Shown: positions 23,601 to 32,312, numbered from the stretch's first letter. The stretch: DNA of 33,306 bases from Chromera velia (GCA_018398765.1 JAHBMJ010001257.1:1-33306); one strand, 5' to 3'. A program made the numbers and translations. Notes: generated from the sequence alone by a model not told the origin.

Positions 23601-26600
23601 GAGCTCCGAAAAGACGTAGAGTCCCTTCTTCAACAGAAGGCCAACTCGTTTGAGCACTCGGTCATTTTCCGCACCTCCGTCGCTGCTGCTCCTCTGGCGA
23701 GTTGGGTGGTGGCGAACGTCAAGTACTCGGCAGTGCTTGAGAAGATCGCCCCCATGGAGGCAGACCTCGCACAGGCATCGAAGAAGTTGGAAGGGGCACG
23801 GAAACGGTCAGCAGGACGGAAGGAAGTGTAGGGAGAACAAAAGTGTAGGCGGAAGCACAGAAGGAAGGAAGAGAGGAAGACAGAAACGGAAATGGCACCT
23901 GCCAACATGAACGAAGCCGTGAAGTGGAGATACAGGCTGACAGTACTCCATTTCCTGTCGTGATGCCTCTTTAATACCCAAATTGAACATTCTCAAGGCA
24001 GCTAGAGAAGAAGTGAAATGTATTGTCTGGACTGGATGCATTCGTGCTTGCAGGGTGAATGATTGCAAGATGGAGTTGGAGGGTATCGACGCAAAGGTGA
24101 AGGCTTTGCAGGACAACTTCTCGGAAAGGACCAGAGAGGTAGGTGCGTTGGGTTGACTATTTTCCTTTCTCCATCCAATTTCTTTCTCTTGCAGGCTTAT
24201 CTTGCCCGCCCCCTTCCGTCCCTGCTTCGTTCCTCCCGTCGTGCCTGGGTTATTTTTTTTTTTTCAATTATCGACAGAGCAGAAAAGGGCAACCTAAATC
24301 GATGAAGGCAGGACGCTTTCGCCCTTCCTTTCTTTTGTTCTCCTGCCTCATTTCTGATCTTCTCCTTTCTGCCTTCCAGTCCGTTCATCTTCTCTTCTCT
24401 ACTCCTTCCCTCTGTGCCCATCCAATCACTGCGTATGGTGCGCAGTAAAGTGTATTCGTCCGTCAAATGTTTTTCTTTTATCATCGTCTCGCTGCAGGCG
24501 GAGAGATTGAAGGTGAACCTGCAAACCGCACAGGACACGCTGACAAAAGCCCAGCACCTCCTGGGGAAGCTCTCAGGGGAACAGGACAGATGGGCGATGC
24601 AGGTTAGAGACCTGGAGAAGGGCGCCGCCCTCCTTCCGGTTAGTGCCTTGATGGCAGCTGCCTTCACGACCTATCTGGCGGCCTCATCGGAGGACGTGCG
24701 TGAGAAGACGGTGGGCAGGTGGAGGGATTTGGCCAAGAACCAAGGGTTCAACTACCTCTCCTTTGTGTCCTCTGAGTCCGAAATGTTGCAGTACAAATCA
24801 GAGGGCCTCCCCTCAGACCAGCTGTCAATGGAGAATGGTGTGGTGATTCTCAACGCCCCCCTCTGTCCCTTCATTGTAGACCCCAACTCTCAAGCCATCA
24901 GGTGGTTGGAGAACCGTCTTGCAAGCCCAGAGAAGGGAGGAGGGGCCCTCACAGAACGCACCGCCGCCGCCACAGACGAAGAAGACAACGCGGACAGCCC
25001 CGGCGCCACCCGCGGCGGCAACCAGGGTGTGTCCTCCGTCCTCCTGCAGGACGAAAAATTCTCCACACAGTTGGAGCTCGCAGTTCGATTCGGCAAGACG
25101 CTCCTCGTACAAGAGGCAGACACGGTGGAGCCCTTATTGTTCCCCCTTTTGAGGAAAGATCTGTCCAACCAGGGACCCCGGAAAGTGATCACGTTGGGGG
25201 ACAAATTGATTGACTATAACGATTCCTTCCGCCTCTTCCTCTGTACCCGGAACGCCTCAGCTGCCCGCTCCATCCCCCCCAACGCAGGAGCTCTGGTGGT
25301 GGTGGTCAATTTCTCCGTCACCCGAGCGGGACTCCAGGGCCAGTTGCTGGGTGTAACGATTCAGCACGAGCAGCCGCAGCTGGAAGAGAAAAAGTCCGCC
25401 CTCCTGAAGAGAGAGGAGGATTTGAAAATTCAACTGGCGGCGTTGGAAAAGGAATTGTTGAACAATCTTGCTGACTCGAGTGGTTCGATCTTGGACAACG
25501 AGCCTTTGATAAAGTCTCTCGAGCAGACGAAGGCTTCGTCCCAGACGATTCAGGAGTCTCTCCGGGAGTCTCATAAACTCCAAGAGTCGTTGGATAAGGA
25601 GAGAAATGTGTACAAACCAGTGGCTGAGTTGGGCAGTAAGCTGTTCATGCTGCTTCGTCAGATCAGTCGGTTGGATCACATGTACCAATTCTCTCTTGGG
25701 GCTTTCATCGGATTGTTCAAGAAGGCGTTGGAGGTCACGGAGAAGGAACACGGAGGAGGAGGGGAAGACGTGCAGGAGGCAAGGAAGAAAAAGTTGAAGA
25801 GCATCGCCGTCAGGTTGAAAAATTTGGTCCTCAACTACATTTCTCGGTCAGTAGAGGCGTTTTGTGTCGAGATTTTCATTTCGCTCCCAAAATTTCGTCG
25901 CTATCCTCTCCCCTCCGCCGTTTGTGAAAAGAAAGATCATGCATGGTGTGCCTACAACTTCACTTGCCAGATCATCTTCGTCGACTGGAATTTTTGGTCC
26001 ATCAAATGGCTAAAGTGGAGAGCTCGTTTTGTTTACTTTTTCGTATTCTTCTTATTTTCTTTCGTCACGTTTCGTGCAATCTGAGGCAGACAGAAGAATG
26101 ACTTAACTTGCACACTTTTCGGAATGGTCTTTTCGTTCGTCAAGCTTCAGTATTTCTCCCAATCAAATTGATGTCTGCTCGCCTTATTCATGTTTTCCTC
26201 TGCTTTTGCAGATCTCTGTTCAAGAGTGATCGTTTGACTTTCGGCCTCCACATGGTGAAGGGCATTGTTCCCCAGGCCTTTGGAGAGAACGAGTTTGACT
26301 TCTTTGTCGGATCTGCCCTCAGAGGAGGGGGGGCAGGAAGATCAGATCCCCAGGTGCCCGAGTGGGTCCCTCCAGACAGAAAGGGGGCACTAGCAAAACT
26401 CCTGAGAGCACTACCGACTGCAGTCACGGACGGGTGGGGTCTGAATGGGGGGGGTTGGAAGGCGTGGGTGGGTACAGAGAAGGCAGAGGACAAGGGGACG
26501 TTCCCCCAGAGTTCGGGAGGACAGCCCATTACGGGGTTCCAGAAAGTTTTGATTGTGCAGGCCCTTCGCCCAGATCGTCTGGAGTCTGCCTTGAACGATT

Positions 26601-29600
26601 TTGCATGCGAGACTCTGGGTACTGCCTCTCTGTCTCCTCCTCCTTTGTCGTTGTCTCGACTGTTCCAAGAGGAAACCTCTGTCGAGGGTCCGGTGTTGTT
26701 CGTGACGACACCAGGGTCTGATCCATCGAGGGAGTTGGAGGAGTTGTCGCAACAGTTTAGAAACGGGCAGGTACCGGGATGGTCGGGGAGTAGAGAGGGG
26801 GGCACTTTGAGATCTCTTCCGATGGGAGGGGGGAATCATGGAGAGGCACTGGAGATGCTCCGGTGGGTGGGTGGGGGGGTGGGTGGACATTCGGAAAGAG
26901 GGTTTGTTTGTTTGTTTGTTTGTTTGTGTGTGGTCTTCCTTCGATCTCCCATGCAGGATAATTAGGGGGCAGGCAGGTTCTCGGTGGTGCAAGTCTATTA
27001 TACAGGCAGATTTAAACATAGTGTTTGATTTCCTGGCAAAGGAAGTATCTTGTCTATTCGTGTTTTCTCCTTTTCTCGTCCTTGTCCATTGACTCAACTC
27101 AACATGCGCAGATGCAAATGCAGAAGCGTTCGTGTTCTGTCCACTGACATTCCCCCCCTCCTTTCTTTGCAGTGAGTGTGCCCGTACAGGCGACTGGCTT
27201 GTGTTGAAGAATCTGCACCTGGTCACTGCCTGGCTGCCGATGTTAGAGAAGGAATTGAAGAACCTGGGAACCTCCAGGGTCCACCCCAACTTCCGGTGTT
27301 TCCTGACCACAGAAGCCCATCCGAAGTTCCCCTCCATCCTTCTCGAGAGTGCCCTCAAAGTCACTCACGAAGCCCCCCCAGGGCTGAAGAAGAACATGCT
27401 CAGAAGTCTCGAGGGATGGTCGGAGGCCCATTTTAGCGGGCAGGCGTCGGGACAGAAATTCCACAAGCCTGCCGACATCGTCACGAGGAGCCAGTTGCTG
27501 TTCCTCTGTGCCAACTTCCACGCGATGATTCAAGAACGACGTTCGTATAATCCGCAGGGATGGACGAAGTTCTATGAATTCTCGTCGGCCGATCTCCTCT
27601 CAGCAGGAGAGACTGTCTCGTGTCTCCTCGCACTTCAGCAGACTCAGGGCGGTTCCTCTTCTGTCGACTGGACGACTCTGAGGAGTATTTTGGATTCTGC
27701 GGTGTACGGGTCGAGGGTGGACAACGACTTCGACTCCAGGCTTGTGCGGGAGTACCTGCAGCTGTTCTTCAACAGCCACACGCTGCAGAACAAGGGCCCG
27801 CCCCGTGCTGGCCTGAGGGTGCCCGCCATGGGCCTGCCCAACAGCAGTTCGTTGGGGGACTTCAGAGAGTCCGTGGGCAAATTGGAGGACTTCGACTCGC
27901 CTGCAGCATTTGGCCTGCCTGAGAATGTCGACAGGTCGGTTCGTTCGTTCGTTCGTTGGTTGGTTGAGGGAAATGAAGTGGTTGAGGGATGGATTGAGAG
28001 GTGTGTGTGGGTTTGTGTGTGGGGGAATTCAGACAGACAGACAGGCTGGAAGGAAGCGTGGAAGGACACGTCGGCCCGCCGCCACAAGACGGGACAAGAC
28101 GGCCTCCCTTCATGCGTATACATAGCGGTCTAAGCGTGCGCGTCTTTCAATCTGTGTGCCGTCTCTTCAGAAGATTTCTAAAAATATGTATGCACATGTG
28201 TGCCTCGTCCTCTAAAGCTGTGTCACGCACTTTTATCTCTTGGTGTGTTTCTTCTGTGTCTGTCAACGGAACGGAGTGGATGTGTATTTTTGTTTTCTTT
28301 TCTTTTCTTTTCTGTGTTTCTGTGCCTGTGCAGAGCGGTGCAACGAGTGAATTCGGAGCGTGTCGTCGCCTCTCTGCGCAACCTCGCTCTCTCTTCTTCT
28401 CTGGACGGCATTGATTCTTCGGGTTCCTCTGCCTCGTCTTCCTCCTCTGGTGCCTCCTCCTCTGTCGATGTGGACGTGAAAGAGTGGATCAGGCAGCTGG
28501 GGCCCTTGTTATCCTTCTGGGACACTCAGCACAAGGGCATTGCCAGAGGTCCAGACCTTCCTAAATTGGATGTGAAGAACATGAGCCCAGTCGACCTCTT
28601 CGTCCTCTCAGATGCCCAGGCGGCACAAGCGCTCTGCAAGGCAGTCAGCAAATCCCTCGCAGGAATATCGAGAGTATTGCAGGCCCACCAGGGGGGGGCT
28701 GCCACTGCGGGTGGGGGAGGAGGGGGTTCTCTTGTGACTGCCGGGGTCGCGAGGGATGCCGGGGCCCTGATGAGGTCGGAGGTCCCCTCGAGTTGGGGAG
28801 AGGGGTGGAAGGGGGCACCGGAGGTCCCACGAGATTTCCTCGAGGCACTCGTGAGGAGAGCCACCAGACTGCAGGTAGGTAGGTATGTGCATTCATTCAT
28901 TCATGCATTCGTGTGCATGGGAGTATGTGGATAAGCAAGTGACAACGAAAGAAAAAGACAGAGGAATTGGGCTTCTCGTTCAGCGAAGCTTGAATGTGTT
29001 TCCTGTCTTGCTTGCGCACTTCTCCTCTCCTCTCCTCTCCTCTCCTCTCCCCTGTCTCTTCGTCATGAGTGCCGTTCGTCGTCATGTCCTCTCTCCTTGT
29101 CGTAATGCTTATATCTGCGTGTCTGTCTGTTTTTTTCTTTGTTTGTTCATGCTTCTGTCACTCCGACATGTTCTGCAATGTGGGTGGGCATCTTCTTTCA
29201 AAATGGTTCCCTCCCTCTCTAAATCCGCTTATGAAAGCTTCCTTAATTCTTTTCTTTCTTTCTTTCTGTCTTTCTTTCTTTCTTCCCTTCTTTCTTTCTT
29301 TCCTTCCTTCTTCCTTCCTTCCTTCCTTCCTTCTTTGATGTGAAAACAAATGCATTCTTTCTTTCTTGCAGGGCACATACGCTCCCCGAGTGGCGGATGG
29401 GTCGGTCCTCCAACACCCCATATCGTTGGCAGACTTCCTCTGCCCTGAGGTCTTCTTGAACGCCCTCCGGCAACTGGTCAGTCAGTCAGAGACGCATTAT
29501 CCACATAAATGTACTCATTCGTCTAGTTGCATATGTATGTGTTGATTTTCGTGCTTAGGATAGAGGGTGATGGCGCACATCCCCTCCCCTGCGGTGTCGT

Positions 29601-30474
29601 TGAATGTGGCCAGGTGTATGGGCAAGAGAGGAAGTGAGGGAGTGACAGTCTGATCTGTCCGTAAAGGAACCAACCGCTGTGAACCCGACAGTGCATGCAA
29701 AGGCGGGCCAATTCAATCTTCAGTCTTGCCTGCCTTCATTTTGCTGGTGTGTCTGATGATTTTTTTCTTGTCTTGTTTCTTCCTTCTCTTGCAGACTGCG
29801 CGCAAGTCCGGTGAGCCCGTGGATGAGTTGTCTCTGTTCACCTCGTTCTCGAAGGACGGTGCGAAGGGAGGAGCTCAGTCGGAGGGTGTCAGCGTGACTG
29901 TGGAGGGACTGCTTCTTGAAGGGTGCGCCTTCAACGAGAGCTCCGGTCAGTGCGTGCGCCGATAGGTTAAGGGGAGGGAAGTGCGTTTTATGTTCAGTTC
30001 GCTGGCTTGCTCGATGCATTCTTGTTTTCCCTTTTGTCTTCACGTCTTTTTGTTTGACTCCTAGTAGGTTACCCTTTGAAATGAATGAGCGTTGTGTCTT
30101 GTCTCTTCTGCCCCCCGAGAATCACTCATTTCTCTTCTTGATCACTTTGTGTGCCGCCTCCCTCTCTCTCCTGCCTGCCCGCCTGCCTGCATTTTCTTTC
30201 AGGTCTCTTTGTCAGTTCCGATCGCTCTGCTCCCCAACTGGTCCCGCTGGCTTCTATGAGTCTCTCCTGGATCAAGGGAAGCAGACCGCCCCCCCTCGGG
30301 ACATCGGGGTGCGAGCCCTCAGCCGAGCAGGACCTGATCATGGACTCCACCTCCGTCAGGCTTCCTGTGTACCACAGCCTCAGGAGAGACGACTTCCTCT
30401 GCCAGGTTGAGGTGCCGACGGACAGCAGACAAATGAGAGTGCTCAATTCCGCAGCAATCTTTTTGTCCGAGTAG
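4696..30474 (+). CDS. DYNC2H1: Cytoplasmic dynein 2 heavy chain (retrograde IFT motor), 36 exons
   Basis: This is the minus-end-directed motor that returns IFT trains from the ciliary tip to the base. Exons: 4696-5823, 6547-6675, 7410-7703, 8024-8436, 8810-9188, 9632-9778, 10030-10335, 10636-10755, 11008-11252, 11697-11799, 12067-12297, 12618-12716, 13025-13350, 13566-13728, 14030-14251, 14557-14706, 15133-15330, 15775-16088, 16329-16649, 16893-17195, 17544-17813, 18066-18105, 18376-18578, 18875-19083, 19293-19503, 19850-21330, 21878-22258, 22591-23806, 24054-24138, 24498-25846, 26212-26862, 27173-27934, 28334-28874, 29372-29476, 29795-29945, 30203-30474. All introns are GT-AG and all junctions keep frame, giving 4505 residues. 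The start is the first ATG of the open frame (context CACGATGG); the stop is TAG at 30472. Similarity is recognisable from tail to C-terminus, including [16 protein letters not shown] in the linker and [13 protein letters not shown] in AAA1, which fit dynein-2 better than axonemal or dynein-1 chains. Exon edges are inferred without transcripts. Confidence 0.96.
6146..6546 (+). repeat. Intron 1 tandem repeat of about 93-111 bp, four copies
   Basis: Copies begin CCTCCCTCCTTCCCGTCTCC at 6146, 6257, 6350 and 6447 and share a GCATGGGCGTCACC core followed by a (GCTT)n tail of varying length. Copy 1 is longest (111 bp) and contains the window's only ambiguous base, N at 6239. The array stops at CCTCCAG, which is the splice acceptor of exon 2 and also looks like the start of a fifth copy. 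The copies are nearly identical, so the array is young and could be misassembled at the N. Confidence 0.9.
6691..6935 (+). repeat. Intron 2 composite repeat: (TCTG)n with a GAAGAAGAAACATATAG module
   Basis: Runs of TCTG are interrupted four times by a 20-nt module at 6731, 6795, 6839 and 6883 (one copy has ACGTATAG). The unit spacing is 44-64 bp according to TCTG number. The same module followed by TCTG occurs in intron 26 at 21829-21877. Confidence 0.9.
7293..7307 (+). other. Possible optional 15-nt micro-exon in intron 2
   Basis: The sequence TTCCAG precedes 15 nt encoding KNDDP, which is followed by a perfect consensus donor GTAAGTATG. Both edges are phase 0, so including it would add five residues without disturbing frame. 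However, joining exon 2 directly to exon 3 gives [16 protein letters not shown], which aligns without a gap to the equivalent human stretch. The five residues would therefore be an insertion. I left it out of the main model. It could be a cassette exon, a recently formed exon or chance splice sites. Confidence 0.3.
7983..8020 (+). repeat. (TG)19 microsatellite forming the end of intron 3
   Basis: Nineteen TG copies run directly into CAG, so the acceptor TGTGCAG is made of the repeat itself. Confidence 0.92.
8755..8794 (+). repeat. (TG)20 microsatellite near the end of intron 4
   Basis: Twenty TG copies are followed by CGTGCGCGCGTGCAG, the acceptor of exon 5. The whole tract is alternating pyrimidine-purine. 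Confidence 0.92.
11275..11571 (+). repeat. Intron 9 minisatellite, nine 33-bp units
   Basis: Nine exact-length 33-bp units starting CCGTGTGTTTGTTCTG run without gaps and differ by only one or two substitutions (TCTATCC, TCTGTCC or TCTGGCC; CCGTG or CCATG). The array begins 23 bases after the exon 9 donor at 11253. Because 33 is a multiple of three and there is no stop, the frame of exon 9 stays open through the array, encoding an 11-residue repeat ([11 protein letters not shown]) if the intron is retained. Splicing to 11697 restores the conserved WDEFQAKLD, so the array is intronic. Confidence 0.95.
11590..11662 (+). repeat. (TC)n and (GGCT)n microsatellites in intron 9
   Basis: A TC run at about 11590-11634 is followed by GGCTGGCTGGCTGGCTGG. 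These add to the minisatellite in making intron 9 almost entirely repetitive. Confidence 0.8.
13566..16088 (+). other. DYNC2H1: Dynein-2 linker, exons 14-18
   Basis: The linker is the lever that swings across the AAA ring during the power stroke. It is recognised by consecutive family blocks: [12 protein letters not shown] across the exon 13/14 junction, [15 protein letters not shown] in exon 15, [19 protein letters not shown] and [18 protein letters not shown] in exon 16, [10 protein letters not shown] in exon 17 and [16 protein letters not shown] in exon 18. The exon 18 end is set at 16088 because a phase-2 join to 16329 restores WPWYKQLRFY, the counterpart of the WAWKKQLRFY of the human protein. 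Reading on past this donor gives unrelated low-complexity sequence and a stop. Confidence 0.92.
13678..13795 (+). repeat. 59-bp tandem duplication spanning the exon 14 / intron 14 junction
   Basis: Copy 1 (13678-13736) is the last 51 bases of exon 14 plus the donor and 8 intron bases. Copy 2 (13737-13795) follows directly and matches at 57 of 59 positions, including a second AACAG|GTCAGAC donor at 13788. Copy 1's donor at 13729 gives the family-consistent [12 protein letters not shown] join to exon 15. Using copy 2's donor would add 59 nt, shift the frame and meet a TGA at 13749. Confidence 0.95.
16329..17813 (+). other. DYNC2H1: AAA1, main ATPase site of dynein-2, exons 19-21
   Basis: AAA1 is the hydrolytic site that drives motility. 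The Walker A motif GPAGTGKT lies at 16516-16539 (about residues 1719-1726). It is followed by [10 protein letters not shown], and by the Walker B block [13 protein letters not shown] that begins at the exon 19/20 junction. The sensor region ITLNP-like motif reads [13 protein letters not shown], followed by [14 protein letters not shown] in exon 20. Exon 21 contributes [10 protein letters not shown]. All catalytic residues expected for an active site are present (Lys and Thr of Walker A, Asp-Glu of Walker B). The glycine codon at the exon 20/21 join is split GG|A. Confidence 0.96.
18066..19503 (+). other. DYNC2H1: AAA2 region of dynein-2, exons 22-25
   Basis: Exon 22 is only 40 nt and encodes [13 protein letters not shown], which bridges AAA1 and AAA2. 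Exon 23 carries the AAA2 P-loop GPSGCGKS at 18520-18543 (about residues 2016-2023). Exon 24 has the family block [16 protein letters not shown], then [10 protein letters not shown] and the Walker B-like [15 protein letters not shown]. Exon 25 starts with [16 protein letters not shown] and ends with [18 protein letters not shown], which holds the conserved arginine region. In dyneins AAA2 binds ATP but is thought not to hydrolyse it. Phases across these exons (2,0,2,1,2) are consistent. Confidence 0.94.
19850..21330 (+). other. DYNC2H1: AAA3 region of dynein-2, exon 26 (largest exon)
   Basis: This 1481-nt exon has no internal intron. It encodes the end of AAA2, the AAA3 P-loop GPEGCGKN at 20379-20402 (about residues 2352-2359), and the blocks [37 protein letters not shown] and [17 protein letters not shown]. 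It ends near the AAA3/AAA4 boundary at PMGRD. The position after the Walker A lysine is Asn rather than Ser or Thr; the human protein also departs from the consensus here (Gly), so this appears to be a dynein-2 trait and not damage. The donor at 21331 (GTCTGT) is weak but is required to join [10 protein letters not shown] in exon 27. Confidence 0.94.
21829..21877 (+). repeat. Intron 26 copy of the AGAAGAAGAAACATATAG-(TCTG)n module
   Basis: Eighteen bases of the intron 2 module are repeated here exactly and are again followed directly by (TCTG)n. In this case the TCTG run ends in TCTGCAG, the acceptor of exon 27, so the repeat forms the polypyrimidine tract of the intron. Confidence 0.85.
21878..23040 (+). 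other. DYNC2H1: AAA4 region of dynein-2, exons 27-28
   Basis: Exon 27 encodes [19 protein letters not shown] and the degenerate P-loop GRAGVGRRS beginning at 22024 (about residue 2718), in which the usual Walker lysine is arginine. It continues with the [22 protein letters not shown] block, which corresponds to the Walker B side. A phase-1 join to exon 28 at 22591 gives [16 protein letters not shown]. Human dynein-2 has the same arginine substitution (GRSGVGRR), so AAA4 is probably not a normal ATPase site in this family. Exon 28 then has a charged stretch rich in Lys, Glu and Asp near 22860-22960 before the stalk. Confidence 0.93.
23041..24620 (+). other. DYNC2H1: Stalk coiled coil and microtubule-binding domain, exons 28-30
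   Basis: Coiled coil 1 starts after [11 protein letters not shown] (about residue 2970) and is a long heptad-like run rich in Glu, Lys, Gln and Ala that ends in [12 protein letters not shown]. The microtubule-binding domain follows at about residues 3083-3170, with [18 protein letters not shown], a central [12 protein letters not shown] and a closing [16 protein letters not shown]. Coiled coil 2 runs from there through the 85-nt exon 29 into exon 30 ([19 protein letters not shown]). The two strands place the microtubule-binding tip at the end of an antiparallel stalk, as in all dyneins. Exon 29 is set by phase 2 in and phase 0 out. Confidence 0.94.
24621..25846 (+). other. DYNC2H1: AAA5 and strut of dynein-2, exon 30
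   Basis: AAA5 is recognised by [53 protein letters not shown] and [15 protein letters not shown], followed by the strut coiled coil ([19 protein letters not shown] and [15 protein letters not shown]). A hydrophilic insert of roughly 30 residues (Gly, Ala, Thr, Asp and Glu rich, 24924-25035) interrupts the usual short link between the WLENRL block and the LELAVRF block. The exon ends at 25846 with a codon split CG|A that joins to [18 protein letters not shown] in exon 31. Confidence 0.94.
29021..29052 (+). repeat. (TCTCC)n microsatellite in intron 33
   Basis: About six tandem copies of the pentamer TCTCC lie in the middle of the intron. Confidence 0.8.
29249..29336 (+). repeat. (TTTC)n/(TTCC)n tract in intron 33
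   Basis: A pyrimidine-only tract of TTTC and TTCC tetramers precedes a further CTTT run and the acceptor CTTGCAG of exon 34. It explains the long Phe/Ser/Leu-rich reading frames seen in this interval. Confidence 0.85.
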
Positions 30475-31515
30475 TGATTTCAAAGCAAAGAAGATTTCAT
30501 TGAAAACCTGAACGATTTGATGTCTGCAAAAACTGGGAGGGAGGGAAGAGAATGGGAGAGGTATAAGGTTCACAAACTTTGAAAAGGTCACTTTAAGGCA
30601 TGAACATCTACATTGTTTAGGATAAGTTGACTTTAAAATGTTTGTATTCAAAGCTTAAATGTATTTTTGAAAGGTTTTTTCTTATTATAAACTAAGCAGA
30701 ACGCAGATAGATAAAATTAGTTGGATTATGTTACAACTTACGTATTAAAGCAATAAAGGAGGAGTAGGCAGTGCACTGGTTATGACTGAGGGGTAGGAAG
30801 TACTTAGCAAACACCGAAGAAGGCATTCAGATGGAGGAGCGTCAAGTATGAGGTCGTATGAGAGAGAGAGCTAGTAGCGAGAGCAGTAATCAGGACAGGA
30901 CAGAGGGAAGAGATGAAAGACGTATAGGCCAGACGCTAGGAACAAACTTTCAGTCAATGTCCCCCCAAAAAAAAAATTAAAGCAATCCGAGTCACGTACT
31001 TTTCTATTATAAATTAAATCATGTGTAAGGTATGATGGTGTGAATGTTCTCTAGACGTCTAGAAGGCTGCCGCTACTTAACGCACACGATATATAAGGGT
31101 CTGTTCAAACTCACCGTATGCATTGCTCCCTTTCCGAGAGGTTCCTTTGCTGATCGATCTAGAAGCCTCAATTAATTCAGGCTGGAGACAAGATGCGCAC
31201 ACAAGCTGCCTACGAGAACGTGTGTTGTTAAGGCCTACTTAGAGAGGTTGGTGCTGGTAAGTGCTTGCAGAGGTTTAAGGGTCTTCAGGGCTTGATGTCG
31301 CTGGAGCGGTTCAGGTCGATCCCTAGTGACAGACTCGATCGATGTCAGGAGCATGGAGCTTTCTTATGAATCAGTGATCGATCTGATTTCATAGCAGTCT
31401 TCCAGAAAGTCTTTCGGAAGTCTTTCATGTGATTTCGATCGAAATGCGACAGGCCAAAATCTGTATAGTACAGGACGTTAACGTCCCATCTCTTTTCTTG
31501 TTAATCCTTAAAAAG
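30475..31515. other. 3' flank of the dynein-2 gene and AT-rich spacer
   Basis: The sequence becomes AT-rich within about 100 bp of the stop codon. A possible polyadenylation hexamer AATAAA is at 30752-30757, but the signal used by this organism is unknown. Two perfect 14-bp palindromes occur: TCTAGACGTCTAGA at 31050-31063 and GGACGTTAACGTCC at 31473-31486. No open frame in the interval looks coding. Confidence 0.5.
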
Positions 31516-31588
31516 GCAGGTAGCGAGGATTGAACCTATGATCTTCTGTTTATTAATGTTGTATGTTAACCACTAAGTCATGAACGTA
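31516..31588 (-). pseudogene. tRNA-like module (decayed tRNA or SINE head)
   Basis: On the minus strand an A-box-like TGACTTAGTGG (31580-31570) is followed 33 nt later by a B-box-like GGTTCAATCCT (31536-31526), the spacing of a normal tRNA. The 5' and 3' acceptor arms do not pair and the T-stem is weak, so a functional tRNA is unlikely. The intact internal promoter boxes fit a tRNA-derived SINE or a relic gene. Confidence 0.5.
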
Positions 31589-31670
31589 AGCGACACACAC
31601 CATTCTCTTTTGCTTAGCACTATTTTCGATTAAGTCAATTTATTTAATTCTCATTTTCTTTTTAGTCACG

Positions 31671-31733
31671 CTTTGATAGCGCATAGCATTCGCCCCTTTC
31701 TAAGATTGAGATTCCACGCTCGATTCATACATG
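31671..31733 (+). pseudogene. Second tRNA-like fragment, Arg-type
   Basis: The text TAGCGCATAGCATTCGCC, then a TTTCTAA anticodon-loop-like segment, then CCACGCTCGATTC resembles a tRNA body whose D-loop GG is missing and whose B box is degraded. Identity as Arg-type rests only on the loop and is weak. Confidence 0.35.
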
Positions 31734-31763
31734 ATATAATCGCATAGCATTCGCTCCTTTCTA
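31680..31763 (+). repeat. Direct repeat of 23 bp, 61 bp apart
   Basis: CGCATAGCATTCGCCCCTTT at 31680 recurs at 31741 with one substitution (22 of 23 positions match over the full repeat). The first copy is part of the tRNA-like fragment, so the second is a partial duplicate of it. Confidence 0.75.
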
Positions 31764-32312
31764 GACAATTAATACTATATACAATTCAGTACGGTCCTTA
31801 AAAAAAAAATTTTAACATTCCTGATGTTTCACCGATTCTTAAGGTTGTATTTTTTTTTCTCTTTTCTCTTTTTTTTTTTCTTCTTTTTTTTTGTACTTCA
31901 AGGACTGTTTCAGATCGTGTGTTCTTATGACGATTCTTTTTTTTTTTTCAGCACTGCATGCATGTAGTAATACCGTAATGTACTCATAGACACTCTTGCA
32001 CATTGGTTATGCGCATGCACACACCATATACAATTCACGTACTGACACGTAGACTTCACAGACTCATCGAACGGATTAATCGAGCTAAATCATGAGGGAA
32101 GCCGCATATTTAATCCAATCAACGATCTATGCACCGCCGGAGCATCGCAGCGCATCATCACAGAGCAACACTCAGAGCAACATCGCGACGCATGTTTCAT
32201 CGTACCTCATCGCAACACATGCATGCATCATTGCAACACCTTAATTATGAGCGCGCGCGGCCCCGCAAAGTACTCGAGATCGCGCGACCGCGAGAGAGAA
32301 AAAAAAAAAAAT
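31764..32312. other. Spacer with T tracts and short direct repeats
   Basis: Long T tracts occupy 31850-31950. At about 32130-32240 there are repeated short words (CAGAGCAAC twice, CATCGCAAC-like several times) and an ATGCATGCAT run. No exon or RNA gene is recognised here. Confidence 0.5.

Larger units (their letters stand above)
26212..30474 (+). other. DYNC2H1: AAA6 and C-terminal domain of dynein-2, exons 31-36
   Basis: Exon 31 carries [18 protein letters not shown] and the [14 protein letters not shown] block. Exon 32 carries [35 protein letters not shown] and [15 protein letters not shown], all typical of the end of the dynein ring. Exon 33 contains a serine-rich stretch (28408-28465) without a clear counterpart. 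Exon 34 has [14 protein letters not shown], exon 35 [16 protein letters not shown], and exon 36 the closing [13 protein letters not shown] and the final AIFLSE before TAG at 30472-30474. The last block resembles the C-terminus of the human protein (LPVY and AALFL motifs), so the 3' end of the reading frame is complete. Confidence 0.93.

Noticed and set aside
25847-26084. Open extension of exon 30 past 25846
   Set aside because: It encodes Phe-rich low-complexity sequence; the GTCAGT donor and join to 26212 restore the conserved [11 protein letters not shown] block.
29158-29473. Lys/Glu/Arg-rich minus-strand frames near exon 34
   Set aside because: They are the reverse reading of TTTC/TTCC tracts in intron 33.
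31516-31588. Functional tRNA gene
   Set aside because: The acceptor arms do not pair and the T-stem has mismatches, so only the promoter boxes survive.
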